Part shown: positions 1 to 8,126 of the stretch, in pieces
How the letters are laid out: every line of letters begins with the position of its first letter
Numbering within the stretch: position 1 is the stretch's first letter
DNA from: Deltaproteobacteria bacterium
Lineage (GTDB): Bacteria > Bdellovibrionota_F > JAHFAK01
Assembly (NCBI GenBank): GCA_023250585.1
Contig: JAHFAK010000036.1
Coordinates: 1 to 18,053 of the forward strand
Direction: 5' to 3'
DNA length: 18,053 nucleotides
Translations under genes and position numbers: made by a program
Notes under the pieces: model-generated
The model's input: only the letters and a program-made list of their open reading frames with translations
Databases searched by the model: none
Told to the model about the DNA's origin: nothing

Positions 1-748
1 TAATTTTTTTCCCCTCTTTTCGAGCTTTATTGATAAGATCGGCAGATGTTTTAGTTATTTTAAAATATTCAGAATGCATGGTATGAGATTCAAGTTCATC
101 TGTTTTGATCGGTTTAAAAGTTCCGATTCCTACATGCAGTGTTATCGGAATAAAGATAATTCCTTGAGCTTTTAATCCTTCAACCATAGTCTGGCTAAAG
201 TGTAAAGCAGCTGTAGGACTTGCTATTGCGCCCTCTTCTTGCGCAAAAACTGTTTGATATCGTTCATCATCAATTTCTTTCTCATATTCTCTCTTAATAT
301 AGTGAGGAAGAGGAAGTAAGCCTTGTTTTTTTAAATAATTTTTTGAATCTGGATTTAATATAACTGAATATTTTCCTTCACCAAGCGTTTCATCAATAAT
401 AATTTTTGCGTTTTTTTCTAAAATTATTTCTTCCCCCGCCTTCAGAGTATTTTTTGCTTTTATAAGACAGATATTTTTATCCGTCTCTTGAGGGTTCGTC
501 AAAAAAAGAAATTCCAATTTGCCGCCTGATTTTCGAGTTGCAAAAATTCTATTAGGTAGAACTTGGGTATTATTAAAAACAAGCACATCGCCTTTTTTAA
601 GATAAGAACCAATTGAAGAAAATATATCGTGGTGTATATTTTTTTCTTTACGATTAATAATCATGAGTTTAGCATCTTCTCTTTTTGTTGCAGGAAAAAA
701 GGCGATGTGCTTTTTATCAAATGTATAATTAAAAAGGTCCGTTTTCAT
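1..748 (-). CDS. queA: S-adenosylmethionine:tRNA ribosyltransferase-isomerase (QueA), C-terminus cut by window edge
   Basis: QueA transfers and isomerises the ribosyl group of S-adenosylmethionine onto 7-aminomethyl-7-deazaguanine in the tRNA wobble position, giving epoxyqueuosine in the cytoplasm. I translated about 249 codons from the ATG at 748. Family landmarks are visible in order: the N-terminal GDVLVFNNTQVLPNRIFA block, GLLPLPHYIKR, the DDERYQTVFA stretch leading into IASPTAALHF, HVGIGTFKPI, and HTMHSEYF near the edge. E. coli QueA has about 356 residues, so roughly the last 100 lie outside the window. The start overlaps the rarA stop as ATGA (748-745), a translational-coupling junction, which makes this the sixth gene of the zapA operon. 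The region around residues 18-26 (PATKREDAK) is slightly divergent from the usual PxxxRD form. Identity is secure; only completeness is unknown. Confidence 0.94.
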   Translation of the reverse strand, partial: MKTDLFNYTFDKKHIAFFPATKREDAKLMIINRKEKNIHHDIFSSIGSYLKKGDVLVFNNTQVLPNRIFATRKSGGKLEFLFLTNPQETDKNICLIKAKNTLKAGEEIILEKNAKIIIDETLGEGKYSVILNPDSKNYLKKQGLLPLPHYIKREYEKEIDDERYQTVFAQEEGAIASPTAALHFSQTMVEGLKAQGIIFIPITLHVGIGTFKPIKTDELESHTMHSEYFKITKTSADLINKARKEGKKI

Positions 749-2001
749 TTATTTTTTAATGAGAGTTTTAATTTTTTGAAATATTCCATTCGTTTTTTCA
801 TTTCACGTTCAAATCCAACTTCTTTGGGGATATAATACTGTCGGTTACGTAATTCTTCCGGCATGCATTCCATTGCTGTCGTTGTTTCTTCATAATTATG
901 GGCATATTTATACCCTTTTCCATAGTCGAGCTCTTTCATCAGTTTTGTTGGTGCATTTCTTATCTGTAACGGGACAGGATAAATTTCCCCTTTTTTTATA
1001 TCGCCCTGAACTCGCTTATATGAGGTATAAACAGAATTACTTTTCGGTGCAAGTGCCAGATAAATAACGAGTTGAGCGAGAGCATTGTCGGATTCAGGCA
1101 TACCGATAAAATGCACAGCTTCTTTTGCTGATACAGCCAGAATTAAAGCCTGAGGATCGGCATTGCCAATATCTTCACTTGCAAAACGAATAAGTCGTCT
1201 CACAATATATTTCGGGTCCTCTCCACTCTCAAGCATTCGTGCAAGCCAATAGAGTGATGCATCAACATCGCTATTTCGCATACTTTTATGAAGAGCTGAA
1301 ATAATATTATAATGCTCTTCGCCGTCCTTGTCATATCGAAGCAGGGCTTTTTGTAAAACTTCCTGTAGTAACTCTCTGTTGAATTCTTTTTCTACATCAG
1401 TCATTGAAAGAATAATTTCTAATGTTGTTAGAGCAAATCGTGCATCGCCGGCTGCGTATTTTACAATTTCGCTCAGCCATTCTTTATTTGAAGAATTGAT
1501 CCCAAGTTTTTCTAAAGCTCGTGTTAAAATTTTTATAAGCGCTTCCTCGGAAAGTTCATGAAAAACATAGACGCGAGAACGAGATAAAAGCGGTGAGATA
1601 ACTTCAAACGATGGATTTTCAGTTGTGGCTCCGATCATAACTATTGAACCATCTTCAACAAATGGCAAGAACGCATCTTGCTGTGATTTGTTGAAACGAT
1701 GAATTTCATCAATAAAAACGATGGAGGATTTTTTACTTTCTTTTGCTTTCTGCATTACTTCCCGCACTTCTTTAATGCTTGTAAAAGTAGCGCTAAACCA
1801 AATAAATTCGCGTTTGGTGAATGATGATATAATCTTTGCAAGCGTAGTTTTGCCTGTGCCAGGAGGTCCCCAAAAAATCATGGAATGAAGATCATCCTGC
1901 ATGATTTTTTCATATAACAGTTTACCTTTTTCAATAAGATGTTCTTGACCGAAAAAATCGTCTAAAGAGGAAGGCCTTATTCTATCGGCTAGTGGTTGCA
2001 T
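745..2001 (-). CDS. rarA: Replication-associated recombination protein A (RarA/MgsA), AAA+ ATPase
   Basis: RarA/MgsA is a clamp-loader-related AAA+ ATPase that acts at stalled replication forks. The 418-residue product has the usual family length. Seen motifs are Walker A GPPGTGKTT (residues 45-53), Walker B with VFIDEIHRF (about 95-103), the sensor-1 segment GATTENPSFE followed by SPLLSRSRVY, a GDAR sensor-2 motif near 189, and the family-specific C-terminal block from SDVDASLYWLARMLESGEDP to ASEDIGNADPQAL. The oligomerisation domain with its KAPxxxx-like tail follows. The ATG at 2001 lies 34 nt downstream of the apt stop and has no clear SD, so expression probably depends on upstream translation. 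Its TGA overlaps the queA ATG by four bases. Identification is confident from the motif set. Confidence 0.96.
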   Translation of the reverse strand: MQPLADRIRPSSLDDFFGQEHLIEKGKLLYEKIMQDDLHSMIFWGPPGTGKTTLAKIISSFTKREFIWFSATFTSIKEVREVMQKAKESKKSSIVFIDEIHRFNKSQQDAFLPFVEDGSIVMIGATTENPSFEVISPLLSRSRVYVFHELSEEALIKILTRALEKLGINSSNKEWLSEIVKYAAGDARFALTTLEIILSMTDVEKEFNRELLQEVLQKALLRYDKDGEEHYNIISALHKSMRNSDVDASLYWLARMLESGEDPKYIVRRLIRFASEDIGNADPQALILAVSAKEAVHFIGMPESDNALAQLVIYLALAPKSNSVYTSYKRVQGDIKKGEIYPVPLQIRNAPTKLMKELDYGKGYKYAHNYEETTTAMECMPEELRNRQYYIPKEVGFEREMKKRMEYFKKLKLSLKNK

Positions 2002-2035
2002 AAAAATGTTATGCGAAAAAAGTTATAAGAAGTTA

Positions 2036-2551
2036 TTAATATTGTAATATTGAATGCACTTCTCGTGGGAGTAATTTATTTCTGCCTTTTAAAAAGTTAA
2101 GTTCTATAACAAAAGCACATTCAATAATTTTCCCACCTTGCTGTTCGATAAGCTCTGCAACGGCTTGCGCGGTTCCGCCCGTGGCAATAAGGTCATCGCA
2201 CAGAATAATTCTATCATCTTTAGTGATAGCATCTTCATGCATTTCTAATACATCAGTGCCGTATTCTAATGAATATTCTTTTTGCACTGTTTTATAGGGT
2301 AACTTTCCGCGTTTTCTCACCGGTACAAACCCAGCACTTAAGCTGTCTGCTAAAGCGCCACCAAAAATAAATCCTCGTGATTCAATACCCACAACTTTTG
2401 TGATTTTTTTATTCACGTAACGCTCTTTAAAATGTTTAATGAGCATTGAAAAACCTTTTGGATCTCCTAAAACAGGGGTAATGTCATAGAATAGAATTCC
2501 TTTTTTTGGAAAATCAGGTACTTCTCTAATAAAACTTTTTACGTATTCCAC
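2036..2551 (-). CDS. apt: Adenine phosphoribosyltransferase (Apt)
   Basis: Apt converts adenine and PRPP to AMP in purine salvage. With the GTG start chosen here the product has 171 residues, close to the roughly 170 of compact family members. Visible motifs are DFPKKGILFYDIT near the N-terminus, ESRGF (57-61), the flexible-loop RKRGKLP (79-85) and the PRPP-binding loop IILCDDLIATGGTA (115-128). I chose GTG 2551 because a strong SD, TAAGGAG at 2567-2561 beginning with the rny TAA stop, lies 9 nt before it. The frame is also open upstream to ATG 2575 and TTG 2581, which would overlap rny by 11-17 nt and add 8-10 residues with poorer ribosome sites. Function is secure; the start is a reasoned choice. 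Confidence 0.94.
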   Translation of the reverse strand: MEYVKSFIREVPDFPKKGILFYDITPVLGDPKGFSMLIKHFKERYVNKKITKVVGIESRGFIFGGALADSLSAGFVPVRKRGKLPYKTVQKEYSLEYGTDVLEMHEDAITKDDRIILCDDLIATGGTAQAVAELIEQQGGKIIECAFVIELNFLKGRNKLLPREVHSILQY

Positions 2552-2564
2552 AACTTTTTTCTCC

Positions 2565-4142
2565 TTATTTTGCATAGTCAACTGCTCGTGTTTCCTTAAT
2601 TACCGTAACTTTAATTTGGCCAGGATACGTAAGCTGAGATTCTATTTTTCGAGCAATATCCCGTGAAAGCATAGAAACTTTTTCATCAGGCATATTTTCT
2701 CCTTCAACAAGAATACGGATTTCACGACCAGCTTGAATTGCAAATGATTTGGTAACACCTTCAAAAGAATTTGCAATTTTTTCAAGATCATCTATTCGTT
2801 GTAAATAGGATTCAAGTATTTCACTTCGTGCCCCTGGACGACCACCAGAGATTGCATCTGCAGCTTGTACAATATAATCAAGTGAGGTTTCTTTTTTAAT
2901 TTCTTCATGATGCGCGCCTATTGCACGAGCAATATATTCTGGCTCACCATATTTCTTGGCATAATCATAACCAATCATTGCATGGGTTCCTTCAACTTCA
3001 TGGTCAATTGCCTTTCCAATATCATGCAGAAGTGCGGCTTTTTTTGCGTCTTTAACATTGATCTTTAATTCAGCTCCAAGCATGCCTGCAATATGAGCAC
3101 ATTCAATTGAATGGTAATATTGATTTTGGGTATAGCTATAACGGTATTTAAGCATGCCAACAAGACGCTGTAATTCAGGATGTAAATTATGTATCCCAAG
3201 TTCAAGGAGAGCCTGTTGTCCTGCTTCTTTAATTGTCTTTTCAATTTCTTTTTCAGTACGTTTTACAACTTCTTCAATACGGGCAGGATGAATTCTCCCA
3301 TCAGCCATCAGCTTTTCAAGAGAAAGACGCGCAACCTCACGTCGAATAGGATGAAATCCAGAAAGAATAATAGCTCCCGGTGTATCATCAATGATAAAAT
3401 CGATTCCGGTCATGGCTTCAAGGGTACGGATATTACGTCCTTCACGGCCGATGATTCTTCCTTTCATATCATCGCTCGGAAGAGTAATAACCGATACCGC
3501 TCGTTCAGAAACATAATCTCCAGAATAGCGATCAATCGCAATTGAAATGAGACGTTTAGCTTCCTTTTCAGCATTTTCCTTTGCCTCGTCTTCAATGATT
3601 TTCATACGCTTTGCTGACTCGTATTTTGCCTCATTAACAAGCATGTCCATTAATTCTTTTTTTGCATCGGTTACCGTCAATCCGGATACACGTTCGAGTT
3701 TTTCTTTTGCTTGTTTAACAAGTTCAGTAAGCTCGTTTTCTTTTTTACCGAGAGACTCTTCTTTCGTTTTTAATCCGTTCTCACGGCGATTAAACTCACC
3801 TTCTTTGGTATCAATAAGACTGAGTTTTTTATCGAGATTTTCTTCTTTAAAGCTCAATCGCTTTTCGAGTTGTGTTAAATCTCGCCGCTTTTCACGTGAT
3901 TCTTTTTCAAAGTCGCCTTTCATTTCGTGAACAAGATCTTTAGCTTTCAAGGTTCCTTCTTTGATCATTACTTCTCGTTCTTTTTTTGCTTCTTCAATAA
4001 TTTTTTGGGCATTAACCTTTGCAGAATTAATAGATGTACGTTCAAGCACTTTTTTGATAATAAACCCTAATACAAAACCGACTATTAAAACAGCCGGAAC
4101 GGTAATATAGGGAAATTGTGTGAGAAAATTTGTTCCTTCCAT
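2565..4142 (-). CDS. rny: Ribonuclease Y, membrane-anchored endoribonuclease
   Basis: RNase Y starts bulk mRNA decay at the inner face of the cytoplasmic membrane. The 525-residue product matches the family length of about 520. Domains in order are an N-terminal membrane helix (about 12-33), a long highly charged coiled coil (about 40-150), a KH RNA-binding domain (about 215-275, with GRIIGREGRN at 228-237) and an HD phosphohydrolase domain. The HD domain has YHSIECAH near 343-350, the metal-binding LLHDIGKA with H373-D374, and ADAISGGRPGARSE (about 428-441), and a conserved C-terminal domain follows. The ATG at 4142 is preceded by an excellent GGAGGT SD (4156-4151) with an 8-nt spacer. It sits 34 nt after the folate cyclo-ligase gene, and its TAA forms part of the apt SD. 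Identity is very secure. Confidence 0.97.
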   Translation of the reverse strand: MEGTNFLTQFPYITVPAVLIVGFVLGFIIKKVLERTSINSAKVNAQKIIEEAKKEREVMIKEGTLKAKDLVHEMKGDFEKESREKRRDLTQLEKRLSFKEENLDKKLSLIDTKEGEFNRRENGLKTKEESLGKKENELTELVKQAKEKLERVSGLTVTDAKKELMDMLVNEAKYESAKRMKIIEDEAKENAEKEAKRLISIAIDRYSGDYVSERAVSVITLPSDDMKGRIIGREGRNIRTLEAMTGIDFIIDDTPGAIILSGFHPIRREVARLSLEKLMADGRIHPARIEEVVKRTEKEIEKTIKEAGQQALLELGIHNLHPELQRLVGMLKYRYSYTQNQYYHSIECAHIAGMLGAELKINVKDAKKAALLHDIGKAIDHEVEGTHAMIGYDYAKKYGEPEYIARAIGAHHEEIKKETSLDYIVQAADAISGGRPGARSEILESYLQRIDDLEKIANSFEGVTKSFAIQAGREIRILVEGENMPDEKVSMLSRDIARKIESQLTYPGQIKVTVIKETRAVDYAK

Positions 4143-4176
4143 CGTTTTTTACCTCCGTTCCATGAAATCAAGTACT

Positions 4177-4758
4177 CTATGGTTTTGATTTCATACTAGC
4201 GTTTTCAGTAACTACATAGTGCATCGGAATATCTTCTGTACGTGTTGGTAATCTTTCAGGAAATAATTGAAACGAATATGCAACTCCAATAAAGAGTGCA
4301 TCTTTACGTGCCTTTTTTAATGCCTCATCATAGCATCCCAAACCTGAACCAAGACGATTACCAAACGAATCAAAGCATACTCCCGGCACAAAAAAAACAT
4401 CAATTCCATCAATGGCAACATCTTCACATTCCTTACGTGGTTCCCTAATTCCAAAGGCTCCCATCTCCAAATCCTCTTCATTATGAACTTTACAAAAAGA
4501 GATATTACTTTCCCCTAAATATTTTGGAAAAAGAGCTGTTTTATGAGCTTTTAAAGATTGGTGAAATAAATCTTGTAAGGAAACTTCATGGTGAGTACCT
4601 GAGTAGAAAGCTAAAATATTTTTTTCTCTATACCAAGGACTACTCGTAATATGCGCAATGATTTTTTGTGTTCTCATACTTAGATCATAAAAAGTATATT
4701 GTTTAATTCTTTCTTTATATTCTTTACGTAAAATCTTTTTGTCGTTTACGTTGTGCAT
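4177..4758 (-). CDS. 5-formyltetrahydrofolate cyclo-ligase family protein
   Basis: The family carries out ATP-dependent conversion of 5-formyl-THF to 5,10-methenyl-THF, recycling an inhibitory folate. The 193-residue product has the family length. It shows the N-terminal KKILRKEYKERIK helix, LAFYSGTHHEVSLQDL (substrate side), MGAFGIREP, and the nucleotide-binding PGVCFDSFGNRLGSGLGCYD (125-144), followed by the closing DIPMHYVVTE block. One oddity is that the usual GYYDR ending of the nucleotide motif reads GCYDE here, replacing a basic residue with an acidic one. ATG 4758 has no obvious SD; 63 nt separate it from zapA and 34 nt from rny. The zapA adjacency resembles the gammaproteobacterial zapA-ygfA pair, which supports the call. 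The gene is known as fau/ygfA elsewhere; catalytic competence is likely but not certain. Confidence 0.9.
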   Translation of the reverse strand: MHNVNDKKILRKEYKERIKQYTFYDLSMRTQKIIAHITSSPWYREKNILAFYSGTHHEVSLQDLFHQSLKAHKTALFPKYLGESNISFCKVHNEEDLEMGAFGIREPRKECEDVAIDGIDVFFVPGVCFDSFGNRLGSGLGCYDEALKKARKDALFIGVAYSFQLFPERLPTRTEDIPMHYVVTENASMKSKP

Positions 4759-4821
4759 GGAAAATAATTTTAGGGAAGATTTATGGAAATAAAATAATAA
4801 CAGTGAAGTACGAATAAAATA

Positions 4822-5130
4822 TTAGCTTACGTGCGAAATATTTTCTTTCATTAAAATTTGATCAATTGTTTCAATAGCTTTTTTAGATTTATTCAAGATA
4901 AACTTCTTTTGTAATTCGGTTTTATTTTTTTCTTTAATGAAATCACTCGCAATATTTAATGCTACTAATACTAACACATTCGTACTCGCAATGTTTTTGT
5001 TAACGTTGTCTGATATTTCCTTAATCTTTCCATTAATATAATTTTTAATTTGTTCTATTACTTCATCGTTCTCATCGCTTTTTAGAAAATACTCCCTTCC
5101 TAGTATTTCTATTTTAAAAGTTTTCTTCAC
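4822..5130 (-). CDS. zapA: Cell division protein ZapA
   Basis: ZapA is a small cytoplasmic protein that binds FtsZ and bundles its filaments at the division site. The 102-residue product has the expected N-terminal beta-rich region, with FKIEILGREYFLKSDENDE close to the family pattern of V-x-I-x-G-x-x-Y. A central helix carrying VLVLVALNIASDFI (matching the avLAALNiA block) and a charged C-terminal coiled-coil helix follow. The start is GTG 5130, with an AAGGA SD at 5143-5139 and an 8-nt spacer; the nearby ATG at 5146 is out of frame. The gene is first in a six-gene operon and has a good promoter (5174-5201) directly upstream. ZapA implies an FtsZ-based division system. The family is diverse and short, so confidence rests on motif plus context. 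Confidence 0.87.
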   Translation of the reverse strand: MKKTFKIEILGREYFLKSDENDEVIEQIKNYINGKIKEISDNVNKNIASTNVLVLVALNIASDFIKEKNKTELQKKFILNKSKKAIETIDQILMKENISHVS

Positions 5131-5173
5131 CTTCTTTGTCCTTCATTATCTACTTTTTTACGTAGTACTTAAA

Positions 5174-5201
5174 GTATTACATGAAAAAAATGCACAGTCA
5201 A
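5174..5201 (-). promoter_or_regulatory. Predicted sigma70-type promoter of the zapA-queA operon
   Basis: Read on the minus strand, TTGACT (5201-5196) is followed by a 16-nt spacer and TAATAC (5179-5174), each close to the TTGACA/TATAAT consensus. Initiation would fall near 5167, giving a leader of about 36 nt before the zapA GTG at 5130. The -35 box begins only 5 nt after the gshB stop codon, so there is no room for a terminator between the two operons and read-through from the peptide-transport operon is possible. This is a sequence match only. Confidence 0.55.
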
Positions 5202-5206
5202 TATTT

Positions 5207-6160
5207 TTATAACATCGAGTATTTATTATATAATTTATCTATCCACTCCAGGGAAAAATTATAGCGATAGAGATTGTCGGCTTGTCGTAAAAGCGATGGA
5301 CTTGTCATATTGATTTCCGAGAGTTTATCGTCAATAATATCAAGAGCTGTAAAGAACAATCCCTCTTTTTTACAAAAACCTCCAATGTGTTCGCATAGTT
5401 TTTTTTCAGTTGCAGTTAACGTATGTGGTAGCAACTGAGCGCCACTGTGCAGATTAGTATAGATAGAACCCTTTTTGGGAACCTTTTTTAAGGCTACAAG
5501 AGGTTTATCTTCTATCATCAAAACTCTGGTTTCTCCATTGATAATAGCAGGAAGAAATCGTTGAATCATAACTCTTTCTTTTTGATGAGCAGTTCCTGTG
5601 AGAATTTTTTCTTCATAGTCTTTCTGTGTCTCATCCAGTAATACGACTCCCTGTCCTCGACAGCTAAAGAGAGGTTTTAAAATACCCTTCCCGCCCAAGT
5701 CTTTGATCTGGGTTTTAATTTCTTGAATAGTAGAACTGACATAGGTGTCGGTAATAAGACCTTGAAAATTAAATATTACCATCTTTTCATTATGTTCTAA
5801 AAGTTTCGTAGGATTATTAATAATCAATGGCCCCTGAACGGTTTCTAATAAAAGAAGAAGGGTCACATAACTCATATCAAACGGAGGATCTTTACGAATA
5901 TGGATAAAATTAAAACCATGTAAATCGTAATCATTTTTTGGCTCACTATTACTATGAGCAATAACATCTTTTATTATTTTTTTATTATAACTATACGCGT
6001 GACAGATTTTCTTTTTGGAACTAAGAGCAATGTCATATTCAGTGCAAGAATAGACTTCATCCCCTTTTTTCATAAGTTGTTCCATGAGATACAGAGAAGT
6101 GTCATCATCTATATGAAGTTTCTCAAATGTGTCGAGGATAAAAAGATGTTTAAATGTCAT
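5207..6160 (-). CDS. gshB: Glutathione synthetase (GshB), ATP-grasp ligase
   Basis: GshB joins gamma-glutamylcysteine and glycine with ATP to make glutathione in the cytoplasm. From the ATG at 6160 the product has 317 residues, against 316 in E. coli. Visible blocks are the N-terminal MTFKHLFILDTFEKLHIDDD strand-loop, FIHIRKDPPFDMSYV (85-99), NNPTKLLEHNEK (115-126), the ATP-grasp stretch ILKPLFSCRGQGV (160-172), MIQRFLPAIINGETRVL (198-214) and the Mg/ATP-binding SEINMTSPS (281-289). The frame is open to an ATG at 6190, which would overlap oppF by 25 nt and add ten residues with no counterpart in E. coli GshB, so I prefer 6160. Neither start has a clear SD. It is the last gene of the peptide-import operon, 5 nt after oppF. 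No gshA (glutamate-cysteine ligase) is in the window. Confidence 0.92.
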   Translation of the reverse strand: MTFKHLFILDTFEKLHIDDDTSLYLMEQLMKKGDEVYSCTEYDIALSSKKKICHAYSYNKKIIKDVIAHSNSEPKNDYDLHGFNFIHIRKDPPFDMSYVTLLLLLETVQGPLIINNPTKLLEHNEKMVIFNFQGLITDTYVSSTIQEIKTQIKDLGGKGILKPLFSCRGQGVVLLDETQKDYEEKILTGTAHQKERVMIQRFLPAIINGETRVLMIEDKPLVALKKVPKKGSIYTNLHSGAQLLPHTLTATEKKLCEHIGGFCKKEGLFFTALDIIDDKLSEINMTSPSLLRQADNLYRYNFSLEWIDKLYNKYSML

Positions 6161-6165
6161 AAAAA

Positions 6166-7137
6166 TTAATACAAATGACAGCTTACCCAATGTTCATTTT
6201 CTGCTGTTCCCACATTTTTCAATTCAGGAATTACTTCTCGACAGATTTCTTTTGCCTCTGGACAGCGAGGATGAAAAGGACATCCCGGTGGAGGAGCCCA
6301 TGAAGATGGAGCATCTCCTTCGAGAATTATTCTTTGTGGTTTTTGTTTAGGATCAGCAACAGGAATAGCTAAAAGCAGCGATTGAGTATATGGATGCTTT
6401 GGGTTTTTGTAGAGATTTTCCGTAGAAGTTTTCTCGACGATTTTTCCTAAATACATTACTGCTACATCATGACTAATATGTTGAACAACTGCAAGATCAT
6501 GTGAAATAAAAAGAAATGAAATACCAAATTTTTTTTGTAATTCTGATATTAAATTTAGCACTTGAGATTGAACAGAAACATCCAGTGCGCTTACCGGTTC
6601 ATCGGCAACAATGAATTTTGGATGGAGCGCCAGCGCACGTGCGATTCCGATTCTTTGTCGCTGCCCTCCTGAAAATTCATGTGGATAGCGATTTAATACA
6701 TTTCTTCGTAAATGCACTACATCTAATAAGTCTAAAATTCGTTTTGATTTTTCTTCTTTAGAACCGATATTATGAGTATCAAGTGGCTCTCTAATAATTT
6801 CACATATAGTCATTCGAGGATTTAATGAACCATAGGGATCTTGGAAAATTATCTGCATATCTCTTCTTTTTTTATTCATATGCTTTCGGCTTAAATGTAC
6901 TATATTAATGCCCTCGAAGAGAATTTCTCCGGCTGTCGCTTCCATAAGACGAAGGATTGTTCTTCCTAAACTCGTTTTTCCACAACCAGATTCACCAACA
7001 AGTCCCAGTGTTTTAGCTTTTTGTATTACAAAGGAAACTCCATCAACTGCCTTTAAATGATGCCGAACTCTTCTCAAGAAACCGCTTTTTACGGGAAAAT
7101 ATTTTTTAAGATTTTTAACTTCTAAAAGATTTTGCAT
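6166..7137 (-). CDS. oppF: Oligopeptide/dipeptide ABC transporter ATPase, OppF/DppF type
   Basis: This is one of the two nucleotide-binding subunits that drive peptide uptake from the cytoplasmic face. The 323-residue product has Walker A GESGCGKT (48-55), Q-loop IIFQDPYGSLNP (Q99), signature SGGQRQ (156-161), Walker B FIVADEP (175-181) and switch histidine H213. The peptide-transporter C-terminal extension carries four cysteines (286, 292, 299, 320) with CPFHPRC spacing. KKYFPVKSGFLRRVRHHLKA at the N-terminus is typical of the F-type rather than the D-type subunit. The start ATG 7137 lies 14 nt after oppD with an AAAGG-like SD. Substrate specificity cannot be read from the ATPase, so the opp symbol names the family rather than a proven substrate. 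Confidence 0.94.
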   Translation of the reverse strand: MQNLLEVKNLKKYFPVKSGFLRRVRHHLKAVDGVSFVIQKAKTLGLVGESGCGKTSLGRTILRLMEATAGEILFEGINIVHLSRKHMNKKRRDMQIIFQDPYGSLNPRMTICEIIREPLDTHNIGSKEEKSKRILDLLDVVHLRRNVLNRYPHEFSGGQRQRIGIARALALHPKFIVADEPVSALDVSVQSQVLNLISELQKKFGISFLFISHDLAVVQHISHDVAVMYLGKIVEKTSTENLYKNPKHPYTQSLLLAIPVADPKQKPQRIILEGDAPSSWAPPPGCPFHPRCPEAKEICREVIPELKNVGTAENEHWVSCHLY

Positions 7138-7151
7138 ACTTTATGCCTTTA

Positions 7152-8126
7152 TTAATACGGATAAAAACATGCTACTTCAGTTTTGTCATCTTTTTTTTCA
7201 AGCGGGGGCTCTTCTAAGCGGCAATGATCTCGAACACGTTCACAGCGATCAGCATAACGGCATCCTACAGGTAAATGGAGCAAATCAGGCACTGTGCCCT
7301 CAATAGTAGGAAGCTTTTCCAATTTTTTTTCCCGAATGCGTGGAATTGAAGTAAGTAAGCCGCGGGTATACGGATGCCGTGGGCTCTCAAAAAGAGTACT
7401 AACATCAGCTCTTTCAACAATTTTACCACAGTACATGACCAACACATTCGTACATGTCTCAGCAATAACCCCTAAATCGTGTGTAACGAGAATAACTGCG
7501 GTATTAAATTTTTTTTGCAGCTCACTAATTTGTGCCATAACTTGTGCTTGAACAGTTACATCGAGTGCTGTCGTTGGTTCATCCGCAACAAGTATTTTAG
7601 GGTTACATGATAACGCCATTGCAATCATTATTCGCTGTCGCATCCCACCAGACATCTGATGTGGATATTCATCTATTCTCCTTTCTGGATTGGGAATACG
7701 AATTCGTTCAAGCATTTTAATCGCACGTTCTTTCGCTTCTTTTTTAGAAGCATGTGTATGTTGTCTGATAACATCAATCATTTGATTACCAATAGTAAAT
7801 ACAGGATTGAGACTTGTCATTGGTTCCTGAAATATCATGGAAATTTCTTTTCCACGGAAATGGCGCATTGCTGATTCTGATTTAGATACGATATCTTTTC
7901 CCTGATAGAGAATGTGCCCTTGGATAATTTTTCCTGGAGGAGAAGGAATAAGTTTAAGGAGAGAGAGTGCCGTAACTGTTTTTCCACACCCCGATTCCCC
8001 AACAATACCAAGTGTTTCGCTGTTATTAAGGCTAAAACTAATTCCATCAACTGCGCGAACTTTTCCTTTATCAGTTGTAAATTCAATTACTAAATCTTGT
8101 ACTTCAAGTAATTTTTGGTTGTTCAT
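7152..8126 (-). CDS. oppD: Oligopeptide/dipeptide ABC transporter ATPase, OppD/DppD type
   Basis: This is the partner nucleotide-binding subunit of the peptide importer. The 324-residue product carries Walker A GESGCGKT (43-50), Q-loop MIFQEPMTSLNP (Q100), signature SGGMRQ (159-164), Walker B ILVADEP (178-184), D-loop TALDV and H216. Its C-terminal extension holds GTVPDLLHLPVGCRYADRC and four cysteines at 289, 295, 302 and 320. A characterised DppD homologue binds an iron-sulphur cluster in this extension, so the cysteines may do so here. The ATG directly follows the oppC stop (TAA then ATG, no gap). D and F subunits are expected to form a heterodimer on the OppB-OppC membrane core. Confidence 0.94.
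   Translation of the reverse strand: MNNQKLLEVQDLVIEFTTDKGKVRAVDGISFSLNNSETLGIVGESGCGKTVTALSLLKLIPSPPGKIIQGHILYQGKDIVSKSESAMRHFRGKEISMIFQEPMTSLNPVFTIGNQMIDVIRQHTHASKKEAKERAIKMLERIRIPNPERRIDEYPHQMSGGMRQRIMIAMALSCNPKILVADEPTTALDVTVQAQVMAQISELQKKFNTAVILVTHDLGVIAETCTNVLVMYCGKIVERADVSTLFESPRHPYTRGLLTSIPRIREKKLEKLPTIEGTVPDLLHLPVGCRYADRCERVRDHCRLEEPPLEKKDDKTEVACFYPY

Noticed and set aside
3189-3930. Two plus-strand frames of 118 and 127 codons within rny.
   Set aside because: They are antisense to the strongly conserved KH and coiled-coil parts of RNase Y; the Ser/Phe/Arg-rich translation is what the reverse of Lys/Glu-rich codons gives.
4759-4821. A 6S RNA expected between zapA and the cyclo-ligase gene.
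   Set aside because: The gap is only 63 nt, and I see no long hairpin with a central bubble.
6161-6190. A ten-residue longer N-terminus for gshB starting at ATG 6190.
   Set aside because: It would overlap oppF by 25 nt, while the start at 6160 gives a length within one residue of E. coli GshB and aligns at the first strand.
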